Notes under the pieces: model-generated
What the model saw: only the letters and a program-made list of their open reading frames with translations
What the model was told of the DNA's origin: nothing
Databases searched by the model: none
DNA from: Ectothiorhodospiraceae bacterium
Lineage (GTDB): Bacteria; Pseudomonadota; Gammaproteobacteria; Nitrococcales; Halorhodospiraceae
DNA: 41,526 bases
Reading direction: 5' to 3'
Assembly: GCA_003552345.1 (NCBI GenBank)
Contig: PULM01000091.1
Span: 1-41,526, forward strand
Made by a program: the position numbers and the translations under genes
In this document: positions 28,956 through 39,906 of the stretch, piece after piece
Layout of the letters: the number at the start of each line of letters is the position of its first letter
Numbering within the stretch: the first letter of the stretch is position 1

Positions 28956-28990
28956 GAGAAAGGCCCGCCCCCGGCGGGCCTTTCTCGTTT
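28956..28990 (+). terminator. Rho-independent terminator of csp gene
   Basis: GAGAAAGGCCCGCC-CCC-GGCGGGCCTTTCTC followed by GTTT. Confidence 0.9.
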
Positions 28991-29066
28991 GGGGCCACAG
29001 CCGGGCGTGTGTGCCCCGGCGAGTTGTGCTACACAGAAAGACCTACAGAGGGAGTTTGCCCCGCCC

Positions 29067-31622
29067 ATGTCCGAACGCGTCTTCACCCTGGAAGTCCAAC
29101 CCAGCCTCCCGCCCTCGCTCGGCCGCCTGCGTGAACTGGTTGATGACCTGTACTACTCGTGGGATAGGCGCGTGCGCGGCCTGTTCTACCAGATCGACCC
29201 GGAGTGCTGGGAGGCCAGCGGTCACAGTCCCAAGGTGTTCCTGCGCCGGGTCTCCCAGGAGGCGCTGGAGCGCGCCGCGCAGGATCCGACCTTCGTCGAG
29301 GACTACAACCGCACCCTGTCCGCCTACGACACCTATCTCGAGCAGGAGACCTCGCCGGAGGTCACCTCGCACCTGGATCCCGACCACGACCTGGTGGCCT
29401 ACTTCTGCGCCGAGTTCGGCCTTCACGAGAGCCTGCCGCTCTACTCCGGCGGGCTTGGCATCCTCGCCGGGGATCACTGCAAGGCGGCCAGCGATCTGCG
29501 CGTGCCACTGGTGGCGGTGGGTCTGCTCTACCGCCAGGGGTACTTCATCCAGACCATCGACCACGAGGGGCGCCAGGTTGCCCACTACGTGCCCACCGAG
29601 GTGACCCAGCTGCCGGCCTATCCGCGCCAGGACGGCGACGGCGAGGAACTGCGGGTGGCCGTCGATCTACCCGGGCGCGCCGTGCAGCTGCGCATCTGGT
29701 CGGTGCGCGCCGGGCATGTGCGCCTCTATCTGCTTGATAGCGATGTCCCGGAGAACGCCGCCGAGGATCGCTCGATCACCTATCAGCTTTACGGCGGCGG
29801 CTCCGAGATGCGCATCAAGCAGGAACTCTGCCTGGGTATCGGCGGCGTGCGGGCGCTGCGCAGACTCGGGGTGACGCCGACCGTATGGCACCTCAATGAA
29901 GGGCACTCCGCGTTTCAGTTGGTCGAGCGCTGTCGCGAGTGGGTGGCCGCCGGTACCGATTTCGCCACGGCCCTGGAGGCTGTCGCCGGGGCCTCGGTGT
30001 TCACCACGCACACGCCGGTGGCGGCCGGCCACGACATCTTCGATCCGGAGATGGTGCGCGAGTACCTCGGGGCCGCCCTCGGCGAGAGCGGTCTCGATGT
30101 GGATGCCCTGCTCGAGCTGGGCAACGGGCGGGCGGAGCAGCCGGGTTTCAACATGACCAGCCTGGCCCTGCGCGGATCCCGCTTCCACAACGGGGTCAGC
30201 CAGATCCACGGCCGCGTGGCCTCGGAGATGGAGGCGCGCATCTGGCCCGATGTGCCAGCCCAGGAGAACCCCATCCAGGCCATTACCAACGGCGTCCATG
30301 TGCCCACCTTCCTGGCCCAGGAGTGGGGCAATCTCTTTGATCAGCGCTGGCCGGCCTGGCGCACCGAGTTGAGCAACGAGGCCTTCTGGGACGTGGTCGA
30401 CGAGTTGCCCGATCACCGGTACTGGAGCATGCGCCAGAGCCTCAAGTCGCAGATGCTCCGCGATGTCTGTGCCCGGGTCGAGGCGCGCTGTAAGCGCAAC
30501 GGCATGGCCGAGGCGATGATCCGCCGCATGACCCGGTACATCCGTGATCCGGAGGCCGACGTGCTGGTGCTCGGCTTCGCCCGGCGCTTTGCCACCTACA
30601 AGCGGGCGCTGCTGATCTTCCGCGATCTCGATCGGCTCAAGCAGCTGCTCAATGATCCTGAGCGGCCGATGATCCTGGTCTTTGCCGGCAAGGCGCACCC
30701 CCACGACGAGCAGGGCCAGGAGATGATCCGGCGGATCCACGAGCTGACCCTCGACCCGGATCTGATCGGACGGCTGCTGTTGCTGGAGAACTATGACATG
30801 GCCCTGGCGCGCAAGCTGGTGACCGGGGTGGATGTGTGGCTGAACAACCCGGAGTATCCGCTGGAGGCGTGCGGGACCTCGGGGCAGAAGGCGGCGATCA
30901 ACGGGGTGATCAACCTGTCCGTGCTGGATGGCTGGTGGGACGAGGGTTATCGAGGGGACAACGGCTGGGCGGTCTACCCCCATGCGCCGGGGTTCGACCC
31001 GTCGTACCGCGACGGCGAGGAGGCCCGGGACCTGCTCGATACCCTGGCCGGTGAGGTGGCGCCGCTCTACTACGACCGCGGCGAACGCGGCTACGCGTCG
31101 GGCTGGGTGCAGATGTCGAAGGCGTCGATGCGCACCACGCTGCCGCGCTTCAACGCCCAGCGCATGGTCATGGACTACGTGCGCGAGCTCTACGGGCCGG
31201 CAGCCCGCCATCAGCGGCGCCTCTGTGGTGAGGAGCGAGCCGGCGCCGCTGAGTTGGCCGCCTGGAAGGCACGGGTGCTCGATTGCTGGGACGGTACCGG
31301 CCTGGAGCTGATCGACGAGGCCCCGGGCAGCCTGCGTTACGGTGAGTCGCTGCGTCTGCGGGTCAAGGCCCACCTCAACGGGCTGCATGCCGAGGACGTC
31401 ACCGTCGAGTGCCGTTTCAGTCCGGTCCCCCATCCCCAGGATCCGGGGCGGACCCAGCGCTTTCTGCTCTCGCCCACCGACACCGATGAGGCCGGGGACC
31501 CGCTCTTCGCCCTGGACGTGCAGCCCCGGCTCAGCGGCCTGCAGTACTTCCGCGTCTGCATGTACCCCAGCCACCCGCTGCTCGGCCACCCGCTGGAACT
31601 GGGCCGGATGCGCTGGCTCTAG
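29067..31622 (+). CDS. glgP: alpha-glucan (glycogen/maltodextrin) phosphorylase, GT35, DUF3417-containing type
   Basis: LREL..DLYYSWDRRVRGLF N-terminal region, YSGGLGILAGDHCKAASDL, WHLNEGHSAFQ, ITNGVHVPTF, FARRFATYKRALLI, FAGKAHPHDEQGQEMI, EYPLEACGTSGQKAAINGVINLSVLDGWWDEGY. Confidence 0.95.
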   Translation: MSERVFTLEVQPSLPPSLGRLRELVDDLYYSWDRRVRGLFYQIDPECWEASGHSPKVFLRRVSQEALERAAQDPTFVEDYNRTLSAYDTYLEQETSPEVTSHLDPDHDLVAYFCAEFGLHESLPLYSGGLGILAGDHCKAASDLRVPLVAVGLLYRQGYFIQTIDHEGRQVAHYVPTEVTQLPAYPRQDGDGEELRVAVDLPGRAVQLRIWSVRAGHVRLYLLDSDVPENAAEDRSITYQLYGGGSEMRIKQELCLGIGGVRALRRLGVTPTVWHLNEGHSAFQLVERCREWVAAGTDFATALEAVAGASVFTTHTPVAAGHDIFDPEMVREYLGAALGESGLDVDALLELGNGRAEQPGFNMTSLALRGSRFHNGVSQIHGRVASEMEARIWPDVPAQENPIQAITNGVHVPTFLAQEWGNLFDQRWPAWRTELSNEAFWDVVDELPDHRYWSMRQSLKSQMLRDVCARVEARCKRNGMAEAMIRRMTRYIRDPEADVLVLGFARRFATYKRALLIFRDLDRLKQLLNDPERPMILVFAGKAHPHDEQGQEMIRRIHELTLDPDLIGRLLLLENYDMALARKLVTGVDVWLNNPEYPLEACGTSGQKAAINGVINLSVLDGWWDEGYRGDNGWAVYPHAPGFDPSYRDGEEARDLLDTLAGEVAPLYYDRGERGYASGWVQMSKASMRTTLPRFNAQRMVMDYVRELYGPAARHQRRLCGEERAGAAELAAWKARVLDCWDGTGLELIDEAPGSLRYGESLRLRVKAHLNGLHAEDVTVECRFSPVPHPQDPGRTQRFLLSPTDTDEAGDPLFALDVQPRLSGLQYFRVCMYPSHPLLGHPLELGRMRWL

Positions 31623-31636
31623 GTGGCACCCGCGGC

Positions 31637-33130
31637 CTACACTCGGCCGTAGAGCTCATTGAGCGCACGCAGCTGCCCGGCCAGGGGGTCGGGCAGCCAC
31701 TCCCATTCGAAGCGCCAGCGCCAGTTGCCCTCGGCCACGCCGGGGACATTCATCCGATGCTCGCTGCCGAGCTCGAGTAGATCCTGCAGCGGGATCACGG
31801 CCACCCCGGCCACCGAGGCCAGGGCCGCCCGGATCAGCGGCCAGGGCATGGGCTCGCCGGGGTGACCCAGGTAGGTGTGGAGCCGTTGTGTCGTCTCCTG
31901 CGTCAGCCCGGCGTACCAGCCCAGGGTGGTGTCGTTGTCGTGGGTGCCGGTATAGACGACGCAGTGCTGGTGATGGTGGTGGGGCAGGTAGGGGTTGGCG
32001 GCGTCGCTGTCGAAGGCGAAGTGCAGGACCTTCATCCCGGGTAGGGCGAAGCGATCGCGCAGCTGTTCCACCTCCTCGGTGATGATGCCCAGGTCCTCGG
32101 CCACCAGGGGCACCCGTCCGAAGTGCGCCTCCACCGCCTCGAGTAGGGCATGGCCGGGCACCGCCTCCCAGGCGCCGTCCCTGGCGGTGGCCGCCTCGGC
32201 GGGGATGGCCCAGCAGGCGCTGAGGCCGCGGAAGTGGTCGATGCGCACGAAGTCGAACAGTGAAAGCTGCGTGCCCAGGCGCTCCAGCCACCAGGCGAAG
32301 CCGTCGGCCTGCAGTCGCTGCCAGTCGTAGAGCGGATTGCCCCAGCGCTGCCCCTCGGCGGAGAAGTAGTCCGGCGGCACGCCGGCCACCACCGCGGCGT
32401 GCCCCTTGTCGTCGAGCCGGAAGTACCTGCGCTGTGCCCAGGTATCGGCGCTGTCGTGGGCGACGAAGATCGGCACATCCCCAAAGAGGTGGACGCCGCG
32501 GCCGGCGGCGTGCTGGCGCAGCACCTGCCACTGGGTGAAGAAGAGGTACTGCTCGAAGGTGTGGCGGTGGATCGGTTCGGCCAGACGCGTGGCCGCATCC
32601 GCCAGTGCCGCCGGGTCCCGGTCCCGCACGGCGGCGGGCCACTCCCACCACGGTGCCTGGCCTTGCTCCTCGCGCAGCGCGGCGTAGAGGGCGTAGTCCT
32701 CCAGCCAGTGACCGTGCTCGCGCCGGAAGGCGTCGATCTGCGCCTCGGTTGTCGCATCGCCCTGCTCGCGCAGCCGCTGGTGGGCCCGTCGCAGCCGCTC
32801 CCGGCGCCAGGCTCGACCGCTGGCGGGATCGTCGCCGGTCTCCGGTGGCTGGAGCTCCTCCGGCGTCAGCCACCCCCGCTCGGCGAGCGGGTGCAGGTCG
32901 ATGTAGCAAGGCTCGCCGGCGTGCACCGAGAGGCCCTGGTAGGGACTGAGGTCGTCGTGGGTGGGGCCGAGCGGCAACATCTGCCAGAGGGTGAAGCCGC
33001 CCTCGGCCAGCCAGTCGACGAAGCGGTAGGCGTGGTGGCCCAGGTCGCCATTGCCGGCCGGACCGGGGAGGCTGCTCAGGTGGGCGAGCACCCCGGAGCG
33101 GCGTCGCTCGGCCAGTTCGGCGCCGCTCAC
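31637..33130 (-). CDS. malQ: 4-alpha-glucanotransferase (GH77)
   Basis: RRSGVLAHLSSLPG, LWQMLPLGPTHDDLSPYQGLS, FDFVRIDHFRGLSACW, VAEDLGIITEEVEQLRDRF, GTHDNDTTLGWY. GTG start overlaps the GH57 stop. Confidence 0.95.
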   Translation of the reverse strand: MSGAELAERRRSGVLAHLSSLPGPAGNGDLGHHAYRFVDWLAEGGFTLWQMLPLGPTHDDLSPYQGLSVHAGEPCYIDLHPLAERGWLTPEELQPPETGDDPASGRAWRRERLRRAHQRLREQGDATTEAQIDAFRREHGHWLEDYALYAALREEQGQAPWWEWPAAVRDRDPAALADAATRLAEPIHRHTFEQYLFFTQWQVLRQHAAGRGVHLFGDVPIFVAHDSADTWAQRRYFRLDDKGHAAVVAGVPPDYFSAEGQRWGNPLYDWQRLQADGFAWWLERLGTQLSLFDFVRIDHFRGLSACWAIPAEAATARDGAWEAVPGHALLEAVEAHFGRVPLVAEDLGIITEEVEQLRDRFALPGMKVLHFAFDSDAANPYLPHHHHQHCVVYTGTHDNDTTLGWYAGLTQETTQRLHTYLGHPGEPMPWPLIRAALASVAGVAVIPLQDLLELGSEHRMNVPGVAEGNWRWRFEWEWLPDPLAGQLRALNELYGRV

Positions 33131-34866
33131 GGTTCCGCGCGTCCGTGGCGCATCACGCCGCCGCGCTCGGGCTGGCCGCGGCCCTGGCGGGCGAAGGCGT
33201 GGCTGAGGTGTTCCGGCGGCTCTTGGCCCAGGGCGTGGTAGAGTGCGGCGAGCTGGATCCGGTAGAGGTGATCGAAGTCGCGGATGACGTCGGCGGGGTT
33301 GTAGTCGCCGAACCACCAGAACCAGTCGGAGCTCTCGCAAAGGGCCAGTTGCGCCTCGGCGTGGGCCCGGCCGGCCTCATCCAGCCGTCCGGCATGCTGA
33401 TCAAAGGCCTGCTTGGCCTCGGCCAGCAGCTCCCAGGCCCGGTCCTTGTCCACCTCGCCGATCCAGGTGGAGAGGGTGCCGTAGACCCAGCTGCCGGCCA
33501 CCAGCCCCTCGAGGGGCCGGGGTTCGAGCTCCTCGGCCGCCTCGGCGAAGGTAGTCAGGACCAGGCCCGGGTGATCGGCCAGGCGCTGATACAGGCCGCT
33601 GAGGAAGTGGAAGCCGTTGGCCGGGTAGTGCTCCCAGGCGTTCTCTCCGTCCATGATGATGGAGATGACGGTCTGCTCCGGCGCCTGGCAGCCGGCGGCG
33701 ATATCCTCCATGCGGCTGACCAGATTGGCTACGGCATCGTCGCCGTGCCAGTCGGAGTACTCGAAGCCGATGGCGTCCGATAGCCCGTCGTCGCGGAAGA
33801 AGCAGCGCATGGCCGCGCCGGTGTCCCCGTGTTCCCCGCGGTTGAGGGTATAGGCCCGGTGCCACTGGCCATTGTCCGCGCCCCCGGGCCCCAGACTGTT
33901 GTCCAGCACCGCCCCGCCGCTGGCGGCCCAGCGGAAGCCGAAGGCCTGCAGCAGCTCCAGGGTGGCCTCGCTGACCGCACCTTCCGAGGGCCAGCACCCA
34001 CGCGGACGGTGACCGAAGGTGTGCTCGAAGATCTCCAGGCCACGCTGCAGGTGCCAGCGGGCGCGTTCATCGCCGCCGGGGTAGTGGCCGACCACCGGCA
34101 TGGGACTCTCGGGCCAAGACTGGCGGGCGCACTGCAGGTCCTGGAGCAGCGGCAGGATGGGGTGGCCGTAGGGGGTCATCGACAGCTCGACCCGCCCGGT
34201 CTCGGCCAGGTGGCGGTAACGGTGGGGTAGCCCGGCGAGCAGCTCGCCGATCACCGCCAGCAGCTCACGCCGGTCGTGGAGGGGGAAGCCGTTGCCCTTG
34301 TCCATCAGTCGCTGCACGCGCGGTTCGCCGCGGCGGACGGTTTCGCCCATCCAGCCCAGGTGATACCAGGTGATCAGGTCGACCAGGAAGGCGTCACTGA
34401 GGTAGCGCATGCTCGCCGGATGGGCGCTGACCATCTCGGCGATCTCGAGAAGATGCCGGAACGCCGGGAACGGGTCGGCGAGGTGCGGGCGGTTGATGCG
34501 CTGGCACTGTTCGACAAGGTGACGGCGCTCGTGCTCGGTGACCGGCAGGGGGGGCATCGCCAAAGCGCGCAGCAGCGGGTCGCGCAGCCGCTCGCCGCGC
34601 TCCAGGAAGCCGGCGATCTGACGGCTGTAATCCTCCAGCTGCTCGAGGAGCACTGGCGAGAAGTTCACCACCGCTCGGGCTGCCGGGTTGGCCTCCAGGT
34701 GGGCGGCCATGTCGGCGTAGTCCTTGGTGCCGTGCAGATAGGTCCACGGCAGGCGGTAGTCGCCGGTGCCGGGGTCGAGGTAGCTCGGCTGGTGCATGTG
34801 CCAGCAGAGGACCACGCGCACCGGCGGGGCCTCTGCCGCGTTCGGGTCGCTGGCATCAATAGACAA
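33127..34866 (-). CDS. glycoside hydrolase family 57 protein (amylase / glucan-transferase type)
   Basis: [17 protein letters not shown] (HxHQP), [11 protein letters not shown] (candidate nucleophile Glu), [12 protein letters not shown] (candidate acid/base Asp), [12 protein letters not shown] start at 34866 with AGGAG SD, overlapping the glgC 3' end. Confidence 0.92.
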   Translation of the reverse strand: MSIDASDPNAAEAPPVRVVLCWHMHQPSYLDPGTGDYRLPWTYLHGTKDYADMAAHLEANPAARAVVNFSPVLLEQLEDYSRQIAGFLERGERLRDPLLRALAMPPLPVTEHERRHLVEQCQRINRPHLADPFPAFRHLLEIAEMVSAHPASMRYLSDAFLVDLITWYHLGWMGETVRRGEPRVQRLMDKGNGFPLHDRRELLAVIGELLAGLPHRYRHLAETGRVELSMTPYGHPILPLLQDLQCARQSWPESPMPVVGHYPGGDERARWHLQRGLEIFEHTFGHRPRGCWPSEGAVSEATLELLQAFGFRWAASGGAVLDNSLGPGGADNGQWHRAYTLNRGEHGDTGAAMRCFFRDDGLSDAIGFEYSDWHGDDAVANLVSRMEDIAAGCQAPEQTVISIIMDGENAWEHYPANGFHFLSGLYQRLADHPGLVLTTFAEAAEELEPRPLEGLVAGSWVYGTLSTWIGEVDKDRAWELLAEAKQAFDQHAGRLDEAGRAHAEAQLALCESSDWFWWFGDYNPADVIRDFDHLYRIQLAALYHALGQEPPEHLSHAFARQGRGQPERGGVMRHGRAEP

Positions 34867-36121
34867 CGTGGATCTCCTGGCCGAGCATTTCCGGGGTGAC
34901 GAGGACAACACCGCCAGGGCTGACGGTAAAGCGCCGCGCGTCCTGCTCCGGATCTTCGCCGATCACCGTCCCCGCCTGGATGTGGCAGTACTTGTCGATC
35001 ACCGCGTTACGGATCCGGCAGTCCGGCTCGATGTGGGCCTCGGGCAGGATCACCGAGTCCTTGACCTGGGTGCGTTCATCGACCGTGACCGAGGAGAAGA
35101 GCAGCGAGCGGCGCAGCCGCGCCCCGGAGATGATGCAGCCGCCGGAGACCATGGAGTCGACGACGGTGCCGCGACGGCCTTCCTCGTCGAAGACGAACTT
35201 GGCCGGGGGCAGTTGCTCCTGGAAGGTCCAGATCGGCCACTCGCGGTCGTAGAGGTTGAGCTCCGGGGTGACGTCGATGAGCTCCAGGTTGGTCTTCCAG
35301 AACGCGTCGATGGTGCCGACGTCGCGCCAGTAGGCCTGCTCGCCGGTGGTCGGGTCGCGGAAAGGGTAGGCCATCACCCGGGCCTGGCCGATCAGCTGCG
35401 GGATGATGTCCTTGCCGAAGTCGTGCTCCGAGCCACTGCGGGCGTCGGCCCCAAGGGTGCGGAAGAGGAAGTCCCGGTTGAAGACATAGACCCCCATGGA
35501 GGCCAACGCGCGGTCGTCGCGGCCGGGGATCGGGGTGGGGCTGGCCGGCTTCTCGTCGAAGCGGACTACCCGGCTGTCCTCGTCGATGGCCATGACCCCG
35601 AAGGCGCTGGCCTCCTCGATGGGGACCTCAAGGCAGCTGACGGTGACATCGGCGCTGCTCTCCACGTGGTAGGCAAGCAGCGGCCCGTAGTCCATCTTGT
35701 AGATGTGGTCTCCGGCGAGAATCAGGACGTAGTCGGGGTCGTGCAGTCGGACGATGTCCAGACTTTGATAGACGGCGTCGGCGGTTCCCTGGTACCACGA
35801 GTCGGCGATGCGCTGCTGGGCCGGGAGCAGCTCGATGAACTCGCCGAAGTCGCTGCTCAGCGAGCTCCAGCCCTGGCGGATATGCCGGATCAGGGAGTGG
35901 GCCTTGTACTGGGTGAGCACGCCGATGCGCCGCACGCCGGAGTTGATGCAGTTGGACAGGGGGAAATCGATGATGCGGAACTTGCCGCCGAATGGCACCG
36001 CCGGCTTGGCGCGCCACTGGGTGAGCTCGCGCAGCCGCGTGCCGCGGCCGCCGGCGAGGATCAGGGCGAGGGTGTCACGGGTCAGACGGCTGACAAAACG
36101 AGGAGAACGCTGGGATAACAC
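34856..36121 (-). CDS. glgC: glucose-1-phosphate adenylyltransferase (ADP-glucose pyrophosphorylase)
   Basis: [120 protein letters not shown] start at 36121; the upstream 1144-aa ORF extension is antisense to glgB and spurious. Confidence 0.95.
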   Translation of the reverse strand: MLSQRSPRFVSRLTRDTLALILAGGRGTRLRELTQWRAKPAVPFGGKFRIIDFPLSNCINSGVRRIGVLTQYKAHSLIRHIRQGWSSLSSDFGEFIELLPAQQRIADSWYQGTADAVYQSLDIVRLHDPDYVLILAGDHIYKMDYGPLLAYHVESSADVTVSCLEVPIEEASAFGVMAIDEDSRVVRFDEKPASPTPIPGRDDRALASMGVYVFNRDFLFRTLGADARSGSEHDFGKDIIPQLIGQARVMAYPFRDPTTGEQAYWRDVGTIDAFWKTNLELIDVTPELNLYDREWPIWTFQEQLPPAKFVFDEEGRRGTVVDSMVSGGCIISGARLRRSLLFSSVTVDERTQVKDSVILPEAHIEPDCRIRNAVIDKYCHIQAGTVIGEDPEQDARRFTVSPGGVVLVTPEMLGQEIHVVY

Positions 36122-36225
36122 GTCGGGTCTTCCTGACGACAGGGGCCTGCGCAGCAGTATGGACGCCTTTTCCGGTGATCGACAGGGTTGCGGGATGCCG
36201 GCCGGGTCCCGGGGCGGGCCGATGG

Positions 36226-36237
36226 CCCCGATCGGGG
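36226..36237. promoter_or_regulatory. palindrome CCCCGATCGGGG overlapping a second short stem (GGGCC-GAT-GGCCC, 36216-36228) in the glgC/glgB divergent leader
   Basis: Exact palindrome read in the sequence about 30 nt upstream of the glgB GTG; function not demonstrated. Confidence 0.3.
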
Positions 36238-36265
36238 GCTGGATGTGGACCGAGAAGGGGGAGGT

Positions 36266-38455
36266 GTGAGCCGATCCAGACCGCAAGTGGACGGAGCCGA
36301 TGATCGCAAGCGCATCGTCGAGGGTCGCCACGCCGACCCTTTCGCCTACCTGGGCGGGCCTCACGGCCCGCAGCGCCGGGTGCGCATCTACCATCCAGAG
36401 GCGGAGGAGGTTGCCTTCGGGGACGGCACCCGGTTGGCGCGCATTCCGCAGAGCGACTTCTTCGAGGCACCCCTGCCCGCGGGGCTGCCCACCCCCTACG
36501 CCTTCTCCTGGCGCGATGCCGGGGGGGCGTGGCACACCGCCTACGACCCCTACGCCTTCGCCCCGGTGCTCTCCGACTTCGACCTGCATCTCTTTGCCGA
36601 GGGGCGGCACTGGCACGCCCAGCGCTTTCTGGGCGCGCACTGCGCCACCATCGATGGGGTGGCGGGCGTGGTCTTTGCGGTCTGGGCTCCCAACGCCGAG
36701 CGGGTCAGCGTGGTGGGCGACTTCAATCGCTGGGATGGCCGTCGCCACCCCATGCGACTGCGCCTCGAGGCCGGGGTGTGGGAGCTGTTCATCCCCGGCG
36801 TGGAGCCGGGGGCGTTGTACAAGTTCGAGGTGCGCGGCCAGGGCGGCTGCGGCCCCTTGCTCAAGACCGACCCGTGTGCCCGGCGCTATCAGCACAGGCC
36901 GGAGACGGCCGCCGTGGTGGAGCCGCCAGAGGCCTACCCCTGGGGCGATGGTGAGTGGATGGCACGGCGGCGTAGCCGGGGGGATGCCTGGCAGCAGACG
37001 CCGTGGTCGATCTACGAGGTGCACCTCGGCTCCTGGCTGCGGGCCGCCGAGGGCGGTTTCCTCGACTACCGCACCCTCGCCCACGAGCTGGTCGGCTACG
37101 TCCAGCGCACCGGGTTCACCCACATCGAGCTGCTGCCGATCACCGAGCACCCGCTGGACGACTCCTGGGGGTATCAGAGTACCGGTTACTTCGCCCCGAC
37201 CAGCCGTTTCGGCGAGCCGGAGGCCTTCCGCTACTTCATCGATTACTGCCATCGCCACGGCATCGGGGTGATCCTCGACTGGGTGCCCGCCCACTTCCCG
37301 CGCGACGAGTGGGCGCTGGCCCGTTTCGACGGTACACCGCTCTATGAGCACGCCGATCCCCGTCAGGGGGAGCACCGGGACTGGGGGACGCTGATCTTCA
37401 ACTACGGCCGCAACGAGGTGCGCAGCTTCCTGCTCTCCAGTGCCCTCTACTGGCTGGAGGCGTATCACCTGGACGGGCTGCGGGTGGATGCGGTGGCGTC
37501 CATGCTCTACCTGGACTACTCCCGGGAGGACGGCGACTGGGTGGCGAACGTCCACGGCGGCAACGAGAACCTGGAGGCCATCGCCTTCCTGCGCGAGCTC
37601 AACACGGTCACCCACGCCGAGCAGCCGGGGACCTGCATCATCGCCGAGGAGTCCACCTCCTGGCCCCAGGTCACCCGCCCGACCTACGTGGGCGGCCTGG
37701 GGTTCACCATGAAGTGGAACATGGGCTGGATGCACGACACCCTGACCTACCTCCGCGAGGATCCTGTCCACCGCCGCTATCACCACGACCAGCTGACCTT
37801 CGGGCTGCTCTACGCCTTTACCGAGAACTTCGTCCTGCCCTTCAGCCACGACGAGGTGGTCCACGGCAAAGGCACCTTGCTCGATCGTATGCCCGGCGAT
37901 GAGTGGCAGCGTCTGGCCAACCTGCGCCTGCTCTACGCCTACCAGTTCACCTATCCCGGCAAGAAGCTGCTGTTCATGGGCTGTGAGATCGGCCAGCGCA
38001 GTGAGGGGGATGCCGCCTCCTCGGTGGACTGGGCGGTTCTTTCCGATCCACGCCATGCCGGGGTGCAGCGCCTGGTCGGTGACCTCAATGGGCTCTACCG
38101 CGGCGAGCCGGCGCTTCATCGCCGCGACTTCTCGGAGGCGGGCTTTGCCTGGGTGGACTGCCACGACGCCGAGCAGTCGGTGCTCAGCTACCTGCGCTGC
38201 GCGGATAACGGTGAGCGGGCGCTGGTGGTTCTCAACTTCACGCCGGTGCCTCGCCACGGCTATCGGCTGGGTGTGCCGGTTGCCGGGCACTGGGCCGAGC
38301 GGCTGAACACCGATTCGGCCCTCTACGGTGGCTCGGATGTGGGCAACGCCGGCGGTGTGATCGCCGAGCCGGTGCCTTGGAGCGGTTACCCGTATTCAGT
38401 GGTGCTGACCCTGCCGCCGCTGGCTGGCCTGGTGCTGATCGGGGAGGCCGCATGA
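36266..38455 (+). CDS. glgB: 1,4-alpha-glucan branching enzyme (GH13)
   Basis: [113 protein letters not shown] start with GGGGGAGG SD. Confidence 0.96.
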   Translation: MSRSRPQVDGADDRKRIVEGRHADPFAYLGGPHGPQRRVRIYHPEAEEVAFGDGTRLARIPQSDFFEAPLPAGLPTPYAFSWRDAGGAWHTAYDPYAFAPVLSDFDLHLFAEGRHWHAQRFLGAHCATIDGVAGVVFAVWAPNAERVSVVGDFNRWDGRRHPMRLRLEAGVWELFIPGVEPGALYKFEVRGQGGCGPLLKTDPCARRYQHRPETAAVVEPPEAYPWGDGEWMARRRSRGDAWQQTPWSIYEVHLGSWLRAAEGGFLDYRTLAHELVGYVQRTGFTHIELLPITEHPLDDSWGYQSTGYFAPTSRFGEPEAFRYFIDYCHRHGIGVILDWVPAHFPRDEWALARFDGTPLYEHADPRQGEHRDWGTLIFNYGRNEVRSFLLSSALYWLEAYHLDGLRVDAVASMLYLDYSREDGDWVANVHGGNENLEAIAFLRELNTVTHAEQPGTCIIAEESTSWPQVTRPTYVGGLGFTMKWNMGWMHDTLTYLREDPVHRRYHHDQLTFGLLYAFTENFVLPFSHDEVVHGKGTLLDRMPGDEWQRLANLRLLYAYQFTYPGKKLLFMGCEIGQRSEGDAASSVDWAVLSDPRHAGVQRLVGDLNGLYRGEPALHRRDFSEAGFAWVDCHDAEQSVLSYLRCADNGERALVVLNFTPVPRHGYRLGVPVAGHWAERLNTDSALYGGSDVGNAGGVIAEPVPWSGYPYSVVLTLPPLAGLVLIGEAA

Positions 38456-39885
38456 AGGTCCTGTTCGCCACCGCCGAGGCGTGGCCGCTGGCCAAGACCG
38501 GCGGGCTGGGCGACGTGGCCTTCGGGCTGACCCGGGCCCTGGCCGAGCTCGGCTGCGACGTGCGCCTGCTGATGCCCGCCTATCCGGGTGCCGCCGAGCA
38601 GCTCGAGGGCGCCGTCCGGCGGCGACAGGTGCCGTGGGCCGACGGGGATGTAGCGCTGATCGAGGGGCGGCTGCCCGGCACCGACGTGGGCGTCTGGTTG
38701 CTCGACGATCCGCCGCTATTCGCCCGCGTCGGCGGGCCCTACGCCACGGCTGGAGGTGAGGCGTGGCCGGATAACCACCGGCGGTTCCTGCGTCTCTCCC
38801 AGGTGGCGGCGGCCCTGGCGGCGGGTGAGGTGCTCGACTGGCGCGCCGACGTGCTCCACGGCAACGACTGGCAGACCGCCCTGGCACCGGTCTTCCTGCG
38901 CGGCCGGGGTGAGCGTCCGGCCACCGTGTTCGGCATCCACAACCTGGCCTACCGTGGGCTCTTTCCGGCGGAGAGTTACGCTCGGCTGGGGTTGCCCGCC
39001 GAGCTCTGGCACCCCGAGGGGCTCGAGTTCTTCGGCCAGCTGGCCTTCATCAAGGGCTCGCTGGTCTTCGCCGACGCCCTGGTGACCGTCAGCCCGACCT
39101 ACGCCCGCGAGATCCAGACGCCGGCCTTCGGCTGGGGGCTGGAAGGGCTCCTCTACCACCGTCGCGACCGGCTGTTCGGCATCGTCAACGGCATCGATAC
39201 CGACACCTGGGACCCGCGCAGTGATCGCCACCTGGCGGCCCGCTACAGCGCGCCGGATGACCGCGCGCGGGCGGCCAACCGCCGGGCCGTGGCGCAGGCC
39301 GTGGGCCTCGATGCCGGCGATGGGCCGGTTCTGGGGTTCGTCGGCCGGCTGGTGGAGCAGAAAGGGGTCGATTTGATCCTGGATGCGTTGCCGCGGCTGC
39401 TGGCCGCCGGCGCGCGCCTGGTCTGCCTGGGCGCCGGGGATCACCGGCTGGAGGTCGCGCTGCGTGCCGCCGCGCAGCAGCATCCGGGACGGGTCGGGGT
39501 GGTGATCGGCTACGACGAGGCCCTGGCCCACCAGATCGAGGCCGGCAGCGACCTGTTCCTGATGCCGTCGCGCTTTGAACCGTGCGGGCTCAACCAGCTC
39601 TACTCGCTGCGCTACGGTACGCCGCCGGTGGTCTACCCCACTGGCGGGCTGGCGGATACGGTGGTGGACGTGGATGCCCACCCGCAGGGGGGCACCGGTT
39701 TCCACCTGGCCGCCTCGGACGGCGCCGCGTTGGCCGCGGCGGTGGAGCGGGCCCTGGCCCACTGGCAGGACCGTGCGGCCTGGCACGCCATCCAGGCCCG
39801 CGGCATGGCCGGCGCCTACTCGTGGGAGGCCTCGGCGCAGGCGTATCGGGATCTCTACCGCGAGGTGGTCGCGGAGCGCGGGTGA
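38452..39885 (+). CDS. glgA: glycogen synthase (GT5)
   Basis: [119 protein letters not shown] overlap with glgB. Confidence 0.96.
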   Translation: MKVLFATAEAWPLAKTGGLGDVAFGLTRALAELGCDVRLLMPAYPGAAEQLEGAVRRRQVPWADGDVALIEGRLPGTDVGVWLLDDPPLFARVGGPYATAGGEAWPDNHRRFLRLSQVAAALAAGEVLDWRADVLHGNDWQTALAPVFLRGRGERPATVFGIHNLAYRGLFPAESYARLGLPAELWHPEGLEFFGQLAFIKGSLVFADALVTVSPTYAREIQTPAFGWGLEGLLYHRRDRLFGIVNGIDTDTWDPRSDRHLAARYSAPDDRARAANRRAVAQAVGLDAGDGPVLGFVGRLVEQKGVDLILDALPRLLAAGARLVCLGAGDHRLEVALRAAAQQHPGRVGVVIGYDEALAHQIEAGSDLFLMPSRFEPCGLNQLYSLRYGTPPVVYPTGGLADTVVDVDAHPQGGTGFHLAASDGAALAAAVERALAHWQDRAAWHAIQARGMAGAYSWEASAQAYRDLYREVVAERG

Positions 39886-39906
39886 GAGGGATGTCTACCG
39901 GGCGGA

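Noticed and set aside
29667-31589. 640-aa minus-strand ORF
   Set aside because: Antisense to glgP; no recognisable motifs and low-information composition.
34856-38290. 1144-aa minus-strand ORF reaching from glgC across glgB
   Set aside because: Only the 3' ~420 codons are glgC; the rest is antisense to glgB and reflects absence of stops in GC-rich antisense frames.
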